NCBI GenBank assembly: GCA_026388255.1
Contig: JAPLKC010000089.1
Location: 62,001 to 126,000 of the forward strand
Reading direction: 5' to 3'
Source: Pseudomonadota bacterium
GTDB taxonomy: Bacteria > Desulfobacterota > Syntrophorhabdia > Syntrophorhabdales > Syntrophorhabdaceae
DNA: 64,000 nucleotides
Both the position numbers and the translations under genes were made by a program. This document shows, piece by piece, positions 18,138 through 27,659 of the stretch (positions within the stretch are counted from its first letter, which is position 1; each line of letters starts with the position of its first letter). Below the pieces are notes generated by a model. The model did no database searches, was not told the origin of the DNA, and saw only the letters and a list, made by a program, of their open reading frames with translations.

Positions 18138-20279
18138 ATGGAAAAGATCTTCTACCCGCAATCAATAGTCATTATCGGACTATCGGCCAAGGCCAATAAT
18201 ATCCCCAAGCTGATTCTGGAAAATCTCCTGCGATGGGGGTACAGGGGACGCATTTTTGGAGTGAATCCGAAGAACGACGAGTTGAACGTCAGCGGGATAA
18301 AGATGTATAAGGAGGTTGAAGACCTGCCGGAAGTTCCTGATTTTGCGGTATGCCTTATACCTGCCCGCTTTGTCCCTGAATCGGTTGAAAAATGCGGAAA
18401 ACTCGGAATCACGCGAATGGCCATTCTGTCCGGAGGGTTTTCTGAATTCGGAGAAGAAGGAGAGAGACTGTCTGTTCTTCTTTTAATGGCTGCAAGGAAA
18501 TACAATATCCGATTCATGGGCCCGAACTGTATTGCCGTGGCCAATACGGGCAATGGCCTCTGCCTTCCTTTCGTTCCAATTTACCCGCCCACAAGGGGAG
18601 GAATGTCCGTTATAACCCAGAGCGGCGGCGTCGGTCTAATGCTCTTCAACCTGCTCGCCGACGAAAATGTAGGGATGGCAAAGTTTATCAGCATTGGAAA
18701 CAAGCTTGACCTTGATGAAGCCGATTTTCTTGAGTATCTGGACCAGGACCCTGAAACGGATATTATTTGTATGTACCTTGAAAGTATCGGCAACGGCAAC
18801 CGCCTTATCCAGGTCGCCAGGAAGGTCAGAAAACCTATAGTAGTGTATAAATCGAACACCACATCAGCCGGAGAAAGGGCTGCGTTAAGCCATACCAGCG
18901 CGCTCAGTAATGATGAGGATGTTATAGATGCGGCTTTTGAGGAAGCGGGAATCATTCGAATCCACAATTACGGGGATCTTGTGGCTGTTGCCAAAGCTTT
19001 TGTGCTTCCTCCCATGCGCGGGAACCGGATTATGGTCATGAGTCCGGCAGGCGGGTTTGCTGTTATTGGTGCGGATTTGTGTGAAAAAGCAGGCTTTGCG
19101 TTTGCCGATCCCGGTGAAGAATTCTATAAGAGTTTGAACAATTTTGCCAATGCAGGAGTGATAAAGTTCTCCAATCCTCTCGATATGGGAGATATTTACG
19201 ATCCGCATATGGTAGCCCACGTAACTTACGAGGTAATGCACAATGATAATGTTGACGGTGCAATTTATATCGGTCAAAAGCCAAAGATGCCTGCGGGGGA
19301 TAACGTTTTTACCGGTCTGTTCTTAACGGACCTGTCAAAGGAGACCTACGGCTCTATTCTTTCAGCAGGGAAACCTCTGGGTGTTTGCCTCTATGGACTT
19401 TCCGGGTACCTGCACACAATAAAGGAACATTCGAATTATCCGATATTCAATAATCCGGAGGAGATGGTACGGGCACTCTCCTTTCAGAAAAACTGGCATG
19501 CAAGAAAGTATACCGGTCAAGAGGCGCTTCCAAAGAACTCATATTTTAATAAAGACGATTTTCGAAAATGGATCAATGCTCATGGAGAGGTGACCGGTGA
19601 AGATTCTCTTGAGTTGCTTCGCATGTCCGGCGTCCCGGTAGTAGCCTCTGGTATTGCAGGGAATGAGAAAGATGCAGTCAAACTGGCAAAAAAGACGGGA
19701 TATCCGGTAGTGATGAAGGTTATATCACCTGATGCTCTTCACAAAACCGATGCCGGCGGGGTTTTTATAGGGGTCAGAGATGAGGATGGGGTCAGGAGAT
19801 GTTTTTCACAGATACGCCGGAATCTTGGGGGATACAAGAAGGACGCCCGTTTTGAAGGGGTACGGATACAGACAATGGCTGACGAGGGTTACGATATGTT
19901 CATCGGAGGTAAATCCGATAAATCCTTTGGTCCTGTAGTTGTTTTCGGTTTCGGGGGCATATACGTGGAGGCTTTTAAAGATATCAGTACCTGCCTGTGT
20001 CCTGCCGATGCATTCTTTGTAAGGAAGAAAATCGAATCACTTAAATCTTATGCTATCCTGAAGGGAGTCAGGGGCATGGGGCCTGCAGATATTGACGGAT
20101 ACGTCGATTCCATTGTAAGAGTATCGTGGATACTTGCGGAATTCCCGGAAATAAAGGAAATGGACATCAATCCATTACGACTCTTTAAAAACGGATCAGG
20201 CGTCTGTGCCCTCGATGCGCGTATGGTTATTGATAAAGGATGTGGTAATCCTGAGAACTCCGGGCGAGAAAGATGCTGA
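18138..20279 (+). CDS. Acyl-CoA synthetase, NDP-forming (acetate-CoA ligase-like, fused alpha and beta)
   Basis: The 713-residue protein joins the alpha half (CoA-binding Rossmann domain from FYPQSIVIIGLS, GPNCIA, TQSGGVG, and the phospho-His in SHTSALS) to a C-terminal ATP-grasp beta half (GYPVVMKVISPDALHKTD, then FGFGGIYVEAF). It interconverts acyl-CoA plus ADP and phosphate with acid plus ATP plus CoA. In anaerobes this often conserves the thioester energy at the end of acid or aromatic degradation. It is followed by an amidohydrolase gene in the same direction after 66 bases, so a shared pathway is likely. Substrate cannot be told. Confidence 0.9.
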   Translation: MEKIFYPQSIVIIGLSAKANNIPKLILENLLRWGYRGRIFGVNPKNDELNVSGIKMYKEVEDLPEVPDFAVCLIPARFVPESVEKCGKLGITRMAILSGGFSEFGEEGERLSVLLLMAARKYNIRFMGPNCIAVANTGNGLCLPFVPIYPPTRGGMSVITQSGGVGLMLFNLLADENVGMAKFISIGNKLDLDEADFLEYLDQDPETDIICMYLESIGNGNRLIQVARKVRKPIVVYKSNTTSAGERAALSHTSALSNDEDVIDAAFEEAGIIRIHNYGDLVAVAKAFVLPPMRGNRIMVMSPAGGFAVIGADLCEKAGFAFADPGEEFYKSLNNFANAGVIKFSNPLDMGDIYDPHMVAHVTYEVMHNDNVDGAIYIGQKPKMPAGDNVFTGLFLTDLSKETYGSILSAGKPLGVCLYGLSGYLHTIKEHSNYPIFNNPEEMVRALSFQKNWHARKYTGQEALPKNSYFNKDDFRKWINAHGEVTGEDSLELLRMSGVPVVASGIAGNEKDAVKLAKKTGYPVVMKVISPDALHKTDAGGVFIGVRDEDGVRRCFSQIRRNLGGYKKDARFEGVRIQTMADEGYDMFIGGKSDKSFGPVVVFGFGGIYVEAFKDISTCLCPADAFFVRKKIESLKSYAILKGVRGMGPADIDGYVDSIVRVSWILAEFPEIKEMDINPLRLFKNGSGVCALDARMVIDKGCGNPENSGRERC

Positions 20280-20345
20280 TAAATTTATCTGGTAGCTGAA
20301 TTGGCTTCAAGTAAAATAAACGTCGGAAACAAGGATAAAAACATT

Positions 20346-21173
20346 ATGAAGATAATTGACGTGCACCTCCACGTAGGACACAGATTTGAATGGACGGAAC
20401 GGGCAAAAGAGGTATGGATGGACATTGGCCCATACGTGCCGGAAATATTTGATAAAAACGGGCGGCAACTGCCGCAGGAGTATGGTGACGTTATTAAAGG
20501 CGAAGGGGTTATAGGGGGCATTCTGATCCCCGAATATTCGCCTCTCACCGCAGGGGTAATGCCCATCGAGCGCGCCCAGGAGATCCATGCATATCACCCG
20601 GAGTTAATTCCTATTGCAAATCTGAACCCGAATTATCACACTGATCTTATGCATGAATTCGAGAATCAGCTTAAACACGGGGCAAAAGGATTAAAAATCC
20701 ACTCTATCCACGGCTCTTTTTATGCAAATGACAGTAAACTCTACCCTGTGTATGAAAAATGCCAGAGAGAAGGCTTGCCTGTTATGTTCCATGCAGGCAC
20801 AACCCTTTTTAAGGGCGCAAAGATGAGACATGCCGACCCCTACACCTTCGATGATGTCATAAGTGATTTCCCGGATATGAAGGTAATCCTTTGCCATGGC
20901 GGCAGGGGATTCTGGTATCAGATTGCGGAGTTTATGATAAAAAGTTATAAAAATGTCTATATCGATGTATCGGGGCTTCCGCCAAAGAATCTTTTAGAAT
21001 ACTTCCCTTCCATGAAAAGATTTAGCCATAAATACCTTTTCGGTTCTGATTTCCCCGGTGTTCCCGGAATAAAAAAGAACTATGAAGTTATTAGGAAACT
21101 CATACAGGATGACAATGCTATGGAGTTGATCGGCTTTCAAAACGCTTATGAACTCTTAGGTTTCTGGAAGTAA
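20346..21173 (+). CDS. Amidohydrolase-2 family metal-dependent hydrolase/decarboxylase
   Basis: The TIM-barrel enzyme (275 aa) has the metal-binding DVHLHVG at the N-terminus, FHAGT, LCHGGRG and GSDFPGVPG, the order seen in the ACMSD-like amidohydrolase-2 family. Members hydrolyse or decarboxylate cyclic and carboxylic compounds. I chose the ATG at 20346 (MKIIDVHLH) because the metal motif normally begins within five residues of the start. A TTG further upstream adds a stretch without homology. It pairs with the NDP-forming acyl-CoA synthetase just upstream. Confidence 0.82.
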   Translation: MKIIDVHLHVGHRFEWTERAKEVWMDIGPYVPEIFDKNGRQLPQEYGDVIKGEGVIGGILIPEYSPLTAGVMPIERAQEIHAYHPELIPIANLNPNYHTDLMHEFENQLKHGAKGLKIHSIHGSFYANDSKLYPVYEKCQREGLPVMFHAGTTLFKGAKMRHADPYTFDDVISDFPDMKVILCHGGRGFWYQIAEFMIKSYKNVYIDVSGLPPKNLLEYFPSMKRFSHKYLFGSDFPGVPGIKKNYEVIRKLIQDDNAMELIGFQNAYELLGFWK

Positions 21174-21442
21174 TTCCAATTTGCATTCTAGCCAGGGTAA
21201 GTTGCCCGCACGACCCACCTGCCAGGTAGGTGCCCCGGCAAAAGAAATAAGTTTCCCATAAACTGTCATCCAAATAAAGACAATATTTTCACAGATATAA
21301 ATTTTTTGTACACATTTCTTTACAAACAATATAGAATAAAAAAATATTAATAAATTTAAACAATGCCGACAGGTATTAAGAGGTTCAACAATGTAAAAAC
21401 AGCATGTTCATCATCAAAAAATGGGGGTATTAGGGGGTATTA

Positions 21443-24007
21443 ATGAGAACAGTTGTAAAACATGTACTGAATGCCTGTAAAAATTCCTGTAAAACCGAAA
21501 ATGTACAGGAAGAGTTGCGCATAGTCCTGACCCGGCTTTTCGATATAATGTTTCTGGTGGGCGGAGTTTTTGGGGGTATTGCGCTCATTTTTTCAATCTA
21601 CCGGTCAATACAATACGGCTGGTATCTCGCAGTATTTTTACATACGGGCATGTATCTCTCTGCCATGATTATTCTTTTTTTTCGCCGACGGATATCTGTC
21701 ATTTTCATATTTTCAGCATTGCTTGGTCTTATCTATATAGATGTTCTGTATTCTCTTATCCACATGGGGCTTGCGAGCGCAGGTTTTGCGAGCCTCACCG
21801 TACTTTGTATCTTCGCAGGGGTTTTTCTCGGCGTAAGGGCTGGAATCATTGCTATGTGCGCCGGCGTCCTGACTGCATCATTAATCGGTACAGGTATTTG
21901 CACAGGTATGATCACCATGAAGCCCGATATTATCAGCCATATATCGGCGCCTGCTGGATGGATTATACAGATCGCATGTTTTGTTGTGTATGTAATGCCG
22001 CTCATTCTTGCAATAAACAGCATACAACAAAAAATGGTCAGGTCTCTGAATGAATCGAAGGAAACAAACAAAAAGCTTCAGGCTGAAATATTGGTAAGGA
22101 AAAGGGCTGTAGAAGAATTACAGGAAAGCGAAAAAAAATACCGTAATATCTTCGAGAATGCAATAGAAGGTATTTTTCAGGCCACACCGGATGGTGAGGT
22201 GTTAAATGTAAACCCCTCCCTGGCACGGATGGCCGGTTTTACCTCTCCGCAGGATATGATTGAATGTATCAAAGACATCGGCCAATTTTATGTCAATCCT
22301 GAAGACAGAACCCGTTTGAGAAAACTTATCAGTGAGCAGGGATACGCTGAAGGTTTTGAGGTACAGTTGTACAGGCAAGACAGAAGTATCGTATTGGTCT
22401 CCATGAATGCTCGCGCTGTTTGTGACGGGGGAGGCCGTTGCATATATCTTGAAGGAACCATAGAAGATATAACAAAACGGAAGTCCGCCGAGATCGCCCT
22501 CCGTGAGTCAGAGGAAAAATACCGCACCGTGGTGGAAAATTCCCTTGTAGGGTCTTTTATTATTCAGGACAACCTCTTCAGATTTGTCAATCCCCTGTTC
22601 TGTAAGATATCCGGATACACCTATAAGGAAATCATCGATAAAATGAGCCCCCTGGATATTGTCCTTCCCGACGAACGGGAAAAAGTACGAAAGAACCTTG
22701 AAAAACGTATGAATGGCGATACATGTCAAAGCGAATATGAACTGAAGGCAGTAAGAAAGGACGGGAAGGTTATTACAATAAAAATTCTGGGAAATTTTAT
22801 CATGTACAATGGAAAACCGGCTTCCTTTGGAACGCTGATTGACATCACAAAGGAGGTAGTACTCGAATCACAGCTCCGTCAGGCCCAGAAGATGGAGGCC
22901 ATAGGCACACTGGCAGGCGGCATAGCCCACGATTTCAACAATATCATTACCGTTCTAATAGGATTCGGCACCCTTCTTCAAATGAAAATGGATGAAGCAG
23001 ATCCCTTAAGGATATATGTGGAACAAATACTGTCGGCCTCCCGTAAGGCAGTAAGCCTGACGCAAAGTCTCCTGGCCTTCAGCAGACAGCAACCCATCGC
23101 TTTAAAACCATTAAACATCAATAATGCCGTCAGGGGAGCTGAGAAGCTTCTGAAACGTCTCATTACCGAGGATATTGCATTTACAACCGACCTGAGCGCG
23201 GAGGATATTGCAATTATGGCAGATCCAAGCCAGATTGATCAAATCCTTTTCAATCTCGTTTCCAATGCGAGAGATGCAATGCCAAAAGGAGGGAATTTAA
23301 GCATTACAACAAAAGCCTTTGAACTGGACAGAGAGTTCGTGTTGGGTCACGGGTTTGGCGAAATAGGACAATATGCACTCGTTGCAGTATCTGATACTGG
23401 TATAGGCATGGACGCAAAGACAAAAGAAAACATCTTCGATCCCTTTTTTACAACTAAAGCTATCGGAAAGGGTACAGGACTCGGTCTATCCACTGTCTAC
23501 GGGATTGTAAAACAACACGGAGGCTATATCACCACCGACAGTTGGCCCAATCAGGGGACTACCTTCAACATCTATCTTCCTGTAGTCAAAAGCACTGCCG
23601 ATAATATACGGCCTTCGGTTGAACTTATAAAAGGGGGGAAAGAGATAATTCTTGTTGCAGAGGACGATGAAGACGTGAGGCTTTTTGTCAAAGACATTCT
23701 CGGTGAGCACGGCTATACAGTCATCGAGGCAGTAAACGGAAAGGAAGCAATTGAAAGATTCAGAGAGCACAAAGGTATATCGCTCCTGGTTCTCGATTCT
23801 ATTATGCCGCACAAGAACGGTATAGATGTTTATAATGCAACAAAGATGTTCGTGCCTGGCATTAAAGCGCTATTTATGAGCGGATATACATTCGACATGG
23901 TCTACGACAAAGGCGTTGATGAAAACGAATACGATTTTATCACAAAGCCTTTGTTACCCGATAAATTCCTGAATAAAGTACGGGAAATTCTTGACAGACA
24001 GAGTTAA
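21443..24007 (+). CDS. Membrane-bound hybrid sensor histidine kinase with two PAS domains and receiver
   Basis: Residues 35-195 hold about six hydrophobic segments (MASE-like sensor). A linker helix, two PAS/PAC modules (about 225-355 and 355-475) and a kinase core follow, with the acceptor His in [14 protein letters not shown] box NLVSNARDAMP, DTGIGM and GTGLGLSTVYG. The C-terminal receiver has the Asp in LLVLDSIMPH. A long A/T-rich leader (21250-21440) precedes it. The 3' end faces the ABC ATPase gene. With no separate response regulator nearby, output must pass through another protein. Confidence 0.88.
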   Translation: MRTVVKHVLNACKNSCKTENVQEELRIVLTRLFDIMFLVGGVFGGIALIFSIYRSIQYGWYLAVFLHTGMYLSAMIILFFRRRISVIFIFSALLGLIYIDVLYSLIHMGLASAGFASLTVLCIFAGVFLGVRAGIIAMCAGVLTASLIGTGICTGMITMKPDIISHISAPAGWIIQIACFVVYVMPLILAINSIQQKMVRSLNESKETNKKLQAEILVRKRAVEELQESEKKYRNIFENAIEGIFQATPDGEVLNVNPSLARMAGFTSPQDMIECIKDIGQFYVNPEDRTRLRKLISEQGYAEGFEVQLYRQDRSIVLVSMNARAVCDGGGRCIYLEGTIEDITKRKSAEIALRESEEKYRTVVENSLVGSFIIQDNLFRFVNPLFCKISGYTYKEIIDKMSPLDIVLPDEREKVRKNLEKRMNGDTCQSEYELKAVRKDGKVITIKILGNFIMYNGKPASFGTLIDITKEVVLESQLRQAQKMEAIGTLAGGIAHDFNNIITVLIGFGTLLQMKMDEADPLRIYVEQILSASRKAVSLTQSLLAFSRQQPIALKPLNINNAVRGAEKLLKRLITEDIAFTTDLSAEDIAIMADPSQIDQILFNLVSNARDAMPKGGNLSITTKAFELDREFVLGHGFGEIGQYALVAVSDTGIGMDAKTKENIFDPFFTTKAIGKGTGLGLSTVYGIVKQHGGYITTDSWPNQGTTFNIYLPVVKSTADNIRPSVELIKGGKEIILVAEDDEDVRLFVKDILGEHGYTVIEAVNGKEAIERFREHKGISLLVLDSIMPHKNGIDVYNATKMFVPGIKALFMSGYTFDMVYDKGVDENEYDFITKPLLPDKFLNKVREILDRQS

Positions 24008-24020
24008 TACCGGATCGTAT

Positions 24021-24833
24021 TTATAGATATTCCCTTCTCAACTGTTCAATAATATCATCGGTCAGCATTTCCGATTTTCTCAGCTCTGTAAACTTATCGA
24101 GAAGGTCATCCGTTGTAAGTCGTGTCTTTTCCTTTTCGTCGATATCATCGATGATCCTGCCCTGATGCATCATGATCGTACGGGTTCCCAGTTCGAGAGC
24201 CTGCCGCATGCTGTGCGTTACCATAAGGGTTGTAAGATTTCCCCGCTCAATAAATTTTCTTGTCAATCTTATTATTTGAGACGCTGATTTCGGATCAAGG
24301 GCTGCCGTATGTTCATCAAGAAGAAGTACCTTCGGTTCCCGGATCACAGCCATAAGCAGACTCACTGCCTGACGCTGTCCACCGGAAAGCGTTCCGATGA
24401 TTGTATCAAGTCTTTCTTCAAGCTGCATCTCAAGCTCTGCCACTTGTTTTCTGAAGGATTCCAAGCGTTCTGTGTTGAGTCCCATTTTTGGATAATGCCG
24501 CTTGCCCCTGAGAAATGCGAGAAGGAGGTTTTCAGCTATGGTCATATCCGGGGCAGTTCCCATGAAAGGATTCTGGAAGACCCGTGAGATAGTGTGCGCC
24601 CTCTCAAACTCTTTCTTTTTTGTAATATCTTTTCCTGCAAGCATAATAGTTCCTGAATCGGGGAACGTTGTGCCTGCCACCATATTGAGGAGCGTAGATT
24701 TCCCTGATCCGTTGGTGCCGATAACGGTGACAAACTCGCCTTCACTGATTTCAAGGCTCACATCCCTCAACGCATAAACTTCATTTACCGTATGCGCGTT
24801 GAATTTTTTATGGATCCGGCTCAGTTGTATCAT
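24021..24833 (-). CDS. ABC transporter ATP-binding protein
   Basis: The 270-residue ATPase has Walker A GTNGSGKST (39-47), signature LSGGQRQAV (149-157) and Walker B LLLDEH (170-175). It belongs to the group paired with TrpX/TrpY-type (DUF534) importers. The ATG lies three bases after the stop of the permease fusion gene, so it is the last gene of the operon STAS - permease/binding-domain fusion - ATPase. Confidence 0.92.
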   Translation of the reverse strand: MIQLSRIHKKFNAHTVNEVYALRDVSLEISEGEFVTVIGTNGSGKSTLLNMVAGTTFPDSGTIMLAGKDITKKKEFERAHTISRVFQNPFMGTAPDMTIAENLLLAFLRGKRHYPKMGLNTERLESFRKQVAELEMQLEERLDTIIGTLSGGQRQAVSLLMAVIREPKVLLLDEHTAALDPKSASQIIRLTRKFIERGNLTTLMVTHSMRQALELGTRTIMMHQGRIIDDIDEKEKTRLTTDDLLDKFTELRKSEMLTDDIIEQLRREYL

Positions 24834-24836
24834 CTC

Positions 24837-27656
24837 TTACCTTTTAATAATGGCGGCCTTTTTCAGGAAAGCATCGGGGACAGTCACTCCGTATAGTTTT
24901 GCAAGCCCGGCATTGATGCCGATCTTCTCCGGTACAAAATCCCTGATAGGAATATTTTTCGTATCTTCGCCCTTGATTACCCTTTCCGCTATCTTGGCTG
25001 TTTCTACGCCGACCTCGAAATAGTCTGCGCCTATTGAGAAAAATGTCCCGCGTTCGATATCAGTGGGATCATTTGTAAAGTAGGGTATTTTATGCTCACT
25101 CAGTATGGTTGCCATGGTTGCAAGTGCAAGTATTACCGTGTTGTCGCCTGACGTAAAAAAGATGTCAATATCCTTATTGATAAGAGCAGACAGGGCATCT
25201 TTTACTTCGTCGGTTGTGCTTATTGTCCTTTCAATAAGTTCGTAGCCATATTTTTTTGCTGCTTCCCGGGCTTTCAGAGTACACGCCTCAGAGTTTGCCT
25301 CAGCCGGATTCCATATAATCCCGATGCGCCTTGCCCTGGGAAGTATAGCCTTTATTGCTTTGAACGTTGATTCAACAGGTTGAAACGTGGCAATGCCGGT
25401 GATATTGGGGAGATGTTCTTTTTGGTTTTTTGCAATACCCATTCGATAAGGGTCTGTAACCGTGCCGAATATATGGGGTATTTTTGAATTTCCATTTGCC
25501 GCCACCTGAAGGGCAAGGGACGATACAGTCAGGATATAATCATAATTCTGGCGGACAATATCCTGGACTATGGCCTGGGCAGTAGCATAATCATTCTGGG
25601 CATTCTTCAGATCAACGGTTAAGTTGTATTCTTTTAATATACCGCTTTTTTTAAACTCATCCATGATGCCGTCAATGGAGATCTTTAAAACATAGCTGTC
25701 AGAGAAGACAAAAAGGGCAAGCCGTTTCGGCCTTATATCGTTTTTTATTTTGTCGCCAACCATGGTTGCTTCAGAGAGTATTTTCTGTGGTATGGTTATG
25801 CCGAGTTTTTTTGATATATCAAGATTAATCCCTTTGGTGATTTTACTGTATTTTTCGAATGGTATGTCAACAGGTTTTTCGCCTTTTATAATACGATCGG
25901 CAATGCGGGCAGCCTGAATGCCGCTCAAAGAATAATCATATCCGCAAGCCCCGAGCGCCCCGTCTTTGAGTCTTTCAACATCGCTTATGAAAATCGGAAT
26001 TTTTTTCGTCTCCGATGCTTTTACAATCGATTCGAAAGCTGAAAAAACGATATTATCCGAAGTTAAAACAAATGCATCTATGCCTTTGGTGACAAGCGAT
26101 GTTGCCGCCTGATAAACCTCAGACGAGCCTGCAACAGTTGCGCCTATGAATGTAACATTCTTATACTGCGCTATGGTTTCTTTCAGTTTTTTTACATTAT
26201 ATACAGCGTTTTCCTGGGATGGGTCCCAAATGCAGCCGACTTTAATTTTCTTCGGTAATATTTCCGCAACCATTTCCATCAATTTATCTGAAGGCGCTGC
26301 ACCATAGGTTCCTGTCACATTAGGCAGATGATCTGTTTCCGACTTGCCTGCTCCCAGAATAAAAGGATTTGCAACAGTAGCAAAAACTATAGGGCGGTCT
26401 TTTATTTTGTTAATGGCAGCCTGGGTGCAACCTGTGGATATGGGAACAACAATATTAACCTTTTCATAGAGGAACTTATCAATTATTGAATTAACGGTGG
26501 TCATATCCCCGTTTGCATTTTCGATATAGTAGCTCACATTTTTCCTGTCTTCATATCCAAGCTTTTTCATCTCTTCAATAAAACTGTCGCGGGTAATGTT
26601 GAGAAGGGCATGGTCAGTCAACTGAACGACGCCTATGCGAACTTTTTTTGAAGGAGTATATACATTCGTGCTGAACAGTTTATAGCCGAGAATACCTGCG
26701 GCCGTAATTAAAACAACAGCAATAATGCCTGCGGCCAGCTTTTTGACATTGATTTTTCTTGCAATTGTTTCCGTTGAATCGACAATTTTTGAGCCTCTTC
26801 CTGCCAGCATTTTCGGGGCAATAAGGATGGCAAGCACGAAAAGTGCCGTGGTGAGTTTTAAATCTATAGGGTTTAATCCTGCGTAAAGTGCAAGTGCCAC
26901 CATGAACCTGAAAACAATGGACCCGATGATGACACTCAGTGCCTTGCCGTAAACCGACCTGATTTTTATGACCGATTCACCGATAATGACCGCAGCAAGG
27001 CCGAAAACAATAGAGCCTATACCCATGCCGATATCGGCAAAACCCTGATACTGAGCCACAAGACTGCCTGATATGCCGACAAGGCCGTTTGCAAGGGCAA
27101 TCCCGATAGTTTTGACTATGTTTACATTAACGCCTGATGCAGCGGCCATTGCAGGATTGTTGCCTGTTGCCCGCATGGTGATCCCGAAATCAGTTTTGAA
27201 AAAAATGGAGGTGAGCGCCCAGAAGACAAAGATAACAGCGCAGAAGACAATACAAAGCCAGCCTTCATAGGCCAATCCGGGATTTATTGTTTTTAAATAG
27301 TTGATAATGCCCGGCTGGTTGAGCAGGGGAATATTAGACCTCCCCATAATATGGAGATTGACAGAATACAGACCTGTCATTACAAGTATCCCGGCGAGAA
27401 GTCCGTTGATATTAAACCTGGTATGAATGAAGGCTGTAAAGGCGCCAGCCAGTGCTGCGGCAAGGAAGGAAAGCAACAGGGCTATAAACGGGTTCACCCC
27501 GGCAACGGTAAGCACAGCCGTTACAGCCGCCCCGGTAACAAAGCTCCCGTCAACTGTAATATCAGGAAAATCATGGATGCGGAAAGTAATAAAGACGCCC
27601 ATGGCCATGAAGGCATACAAAAATCCGAGATTTATGGCGCCGACCCAAAGTTCCAC
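24837..27656 (-). CDS. ABC permease fused to two tandem substrate-binding domains
   Basis: Residues 1-285 form a branched-chain-amino-acid-type permease with about eight to nine hydrophobic segments (including RATGNNPAMAAASGVN). One more membrane helix at about 307-329 carries the chain out of the cytoplasm. Residues 338-640 and 643-939 are two complete ABC_sub_bind (TrpX/DUF534-like) domains, each starting with a beta strand like VRIGVVQLTD or RLALFVFSD and each containing HLPN(V/I)TG. Normally the binding protein is a separate lipoprotein. Here two copies are tethered to the channel, so a dimeric permease would carry four. The two domains have diverged and may bind different ligands. The substrate is unknown. 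Confidence 0.88.
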   Translation of the reverse strand: MELWVGAINLGFLYAFMAMGVFITFRIHDFPDITVDGSFVTGAAVTAVLTVAGVNPFIALLLSFLAAALAGAFTAFIHTRFNINGLLAGILVMTGLYSVNLHIMGRSNIPLLNQPGIINYLKTINPGLAYEGWLCIVFCAVIFVFWALTSIFFKTDFGITMRATGNNPAMAAASGVNVNIVKTIGIALANGLVGISGSLVAQYQGFADIGMGIGSIVFGLAAVIIGESVIKIRSVYGKALSVIIGSIVFRFMVALALYAGLNPIDLKLTTALFVLAILIAPKMLAGRGSKIVDSTETIARKINVKKLAAGIIAVVLITAAGILGYKLFSTNVYTPSKKVRIGVVQLTDHALLNITRDSFIEEMKKLGYEDRKNVSYYIENANGDMTTVNSIIDKFLYEKVNIVVPISTGCTQAAINKIKDRPIVFATVANPFILGAGKSETDHLPNVTGTYGAAPSDKLMEMVAEILPKKIKVGCIWDPSQENAVYNVKKLKETIAQYKNVTFIGATVAGSSEVYQAATSLVTKGIDAFVLTSDNIVFSAFESIVKASETKKIPIFISDVERLKDGALGACGYDYSLSGIQAARIADRIIKGEKPVDIPFEKYSKITKGINLDISKKLGITIPQKILSEATMVGDKIKNDIRPKRLALFVFSDSYVLKISIDGIMDEFKKSGILKEYNLTVDLKNAQNDYATAQAIVQDIVRQNYDYILTVSSLALQVAANGNSKIPHIFGTVTDPYRMGIAKNQKEHLPNITGIATFQPVESTFKAIKAILPRARRIGIIWNPAEANSEACTLKAREAAKKYGYELIERTISTTDEVKDALSALINKDIDIFFTSGDNTVILALATMATILSEHKIPYFTNDPTDIERGTFFSIGADYFEVGVETAKIAERVIKGEDTKNIPIRDFVPEKIGINAGLAKLYGVTVPDAFLKKAAIIKR

Positions 27657-27659
27657 GGT

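Noticed and set aside
21190-21240. Conserved RNA element with CACCTGCC/AGGTAGGTG words after the amidohydrolase gene
   Set aside because: A short imperfect hairpin without T run or known core. Similar GC-rich words near 40.9 and 43.8 kb suggest ordinary dispersed repeats.
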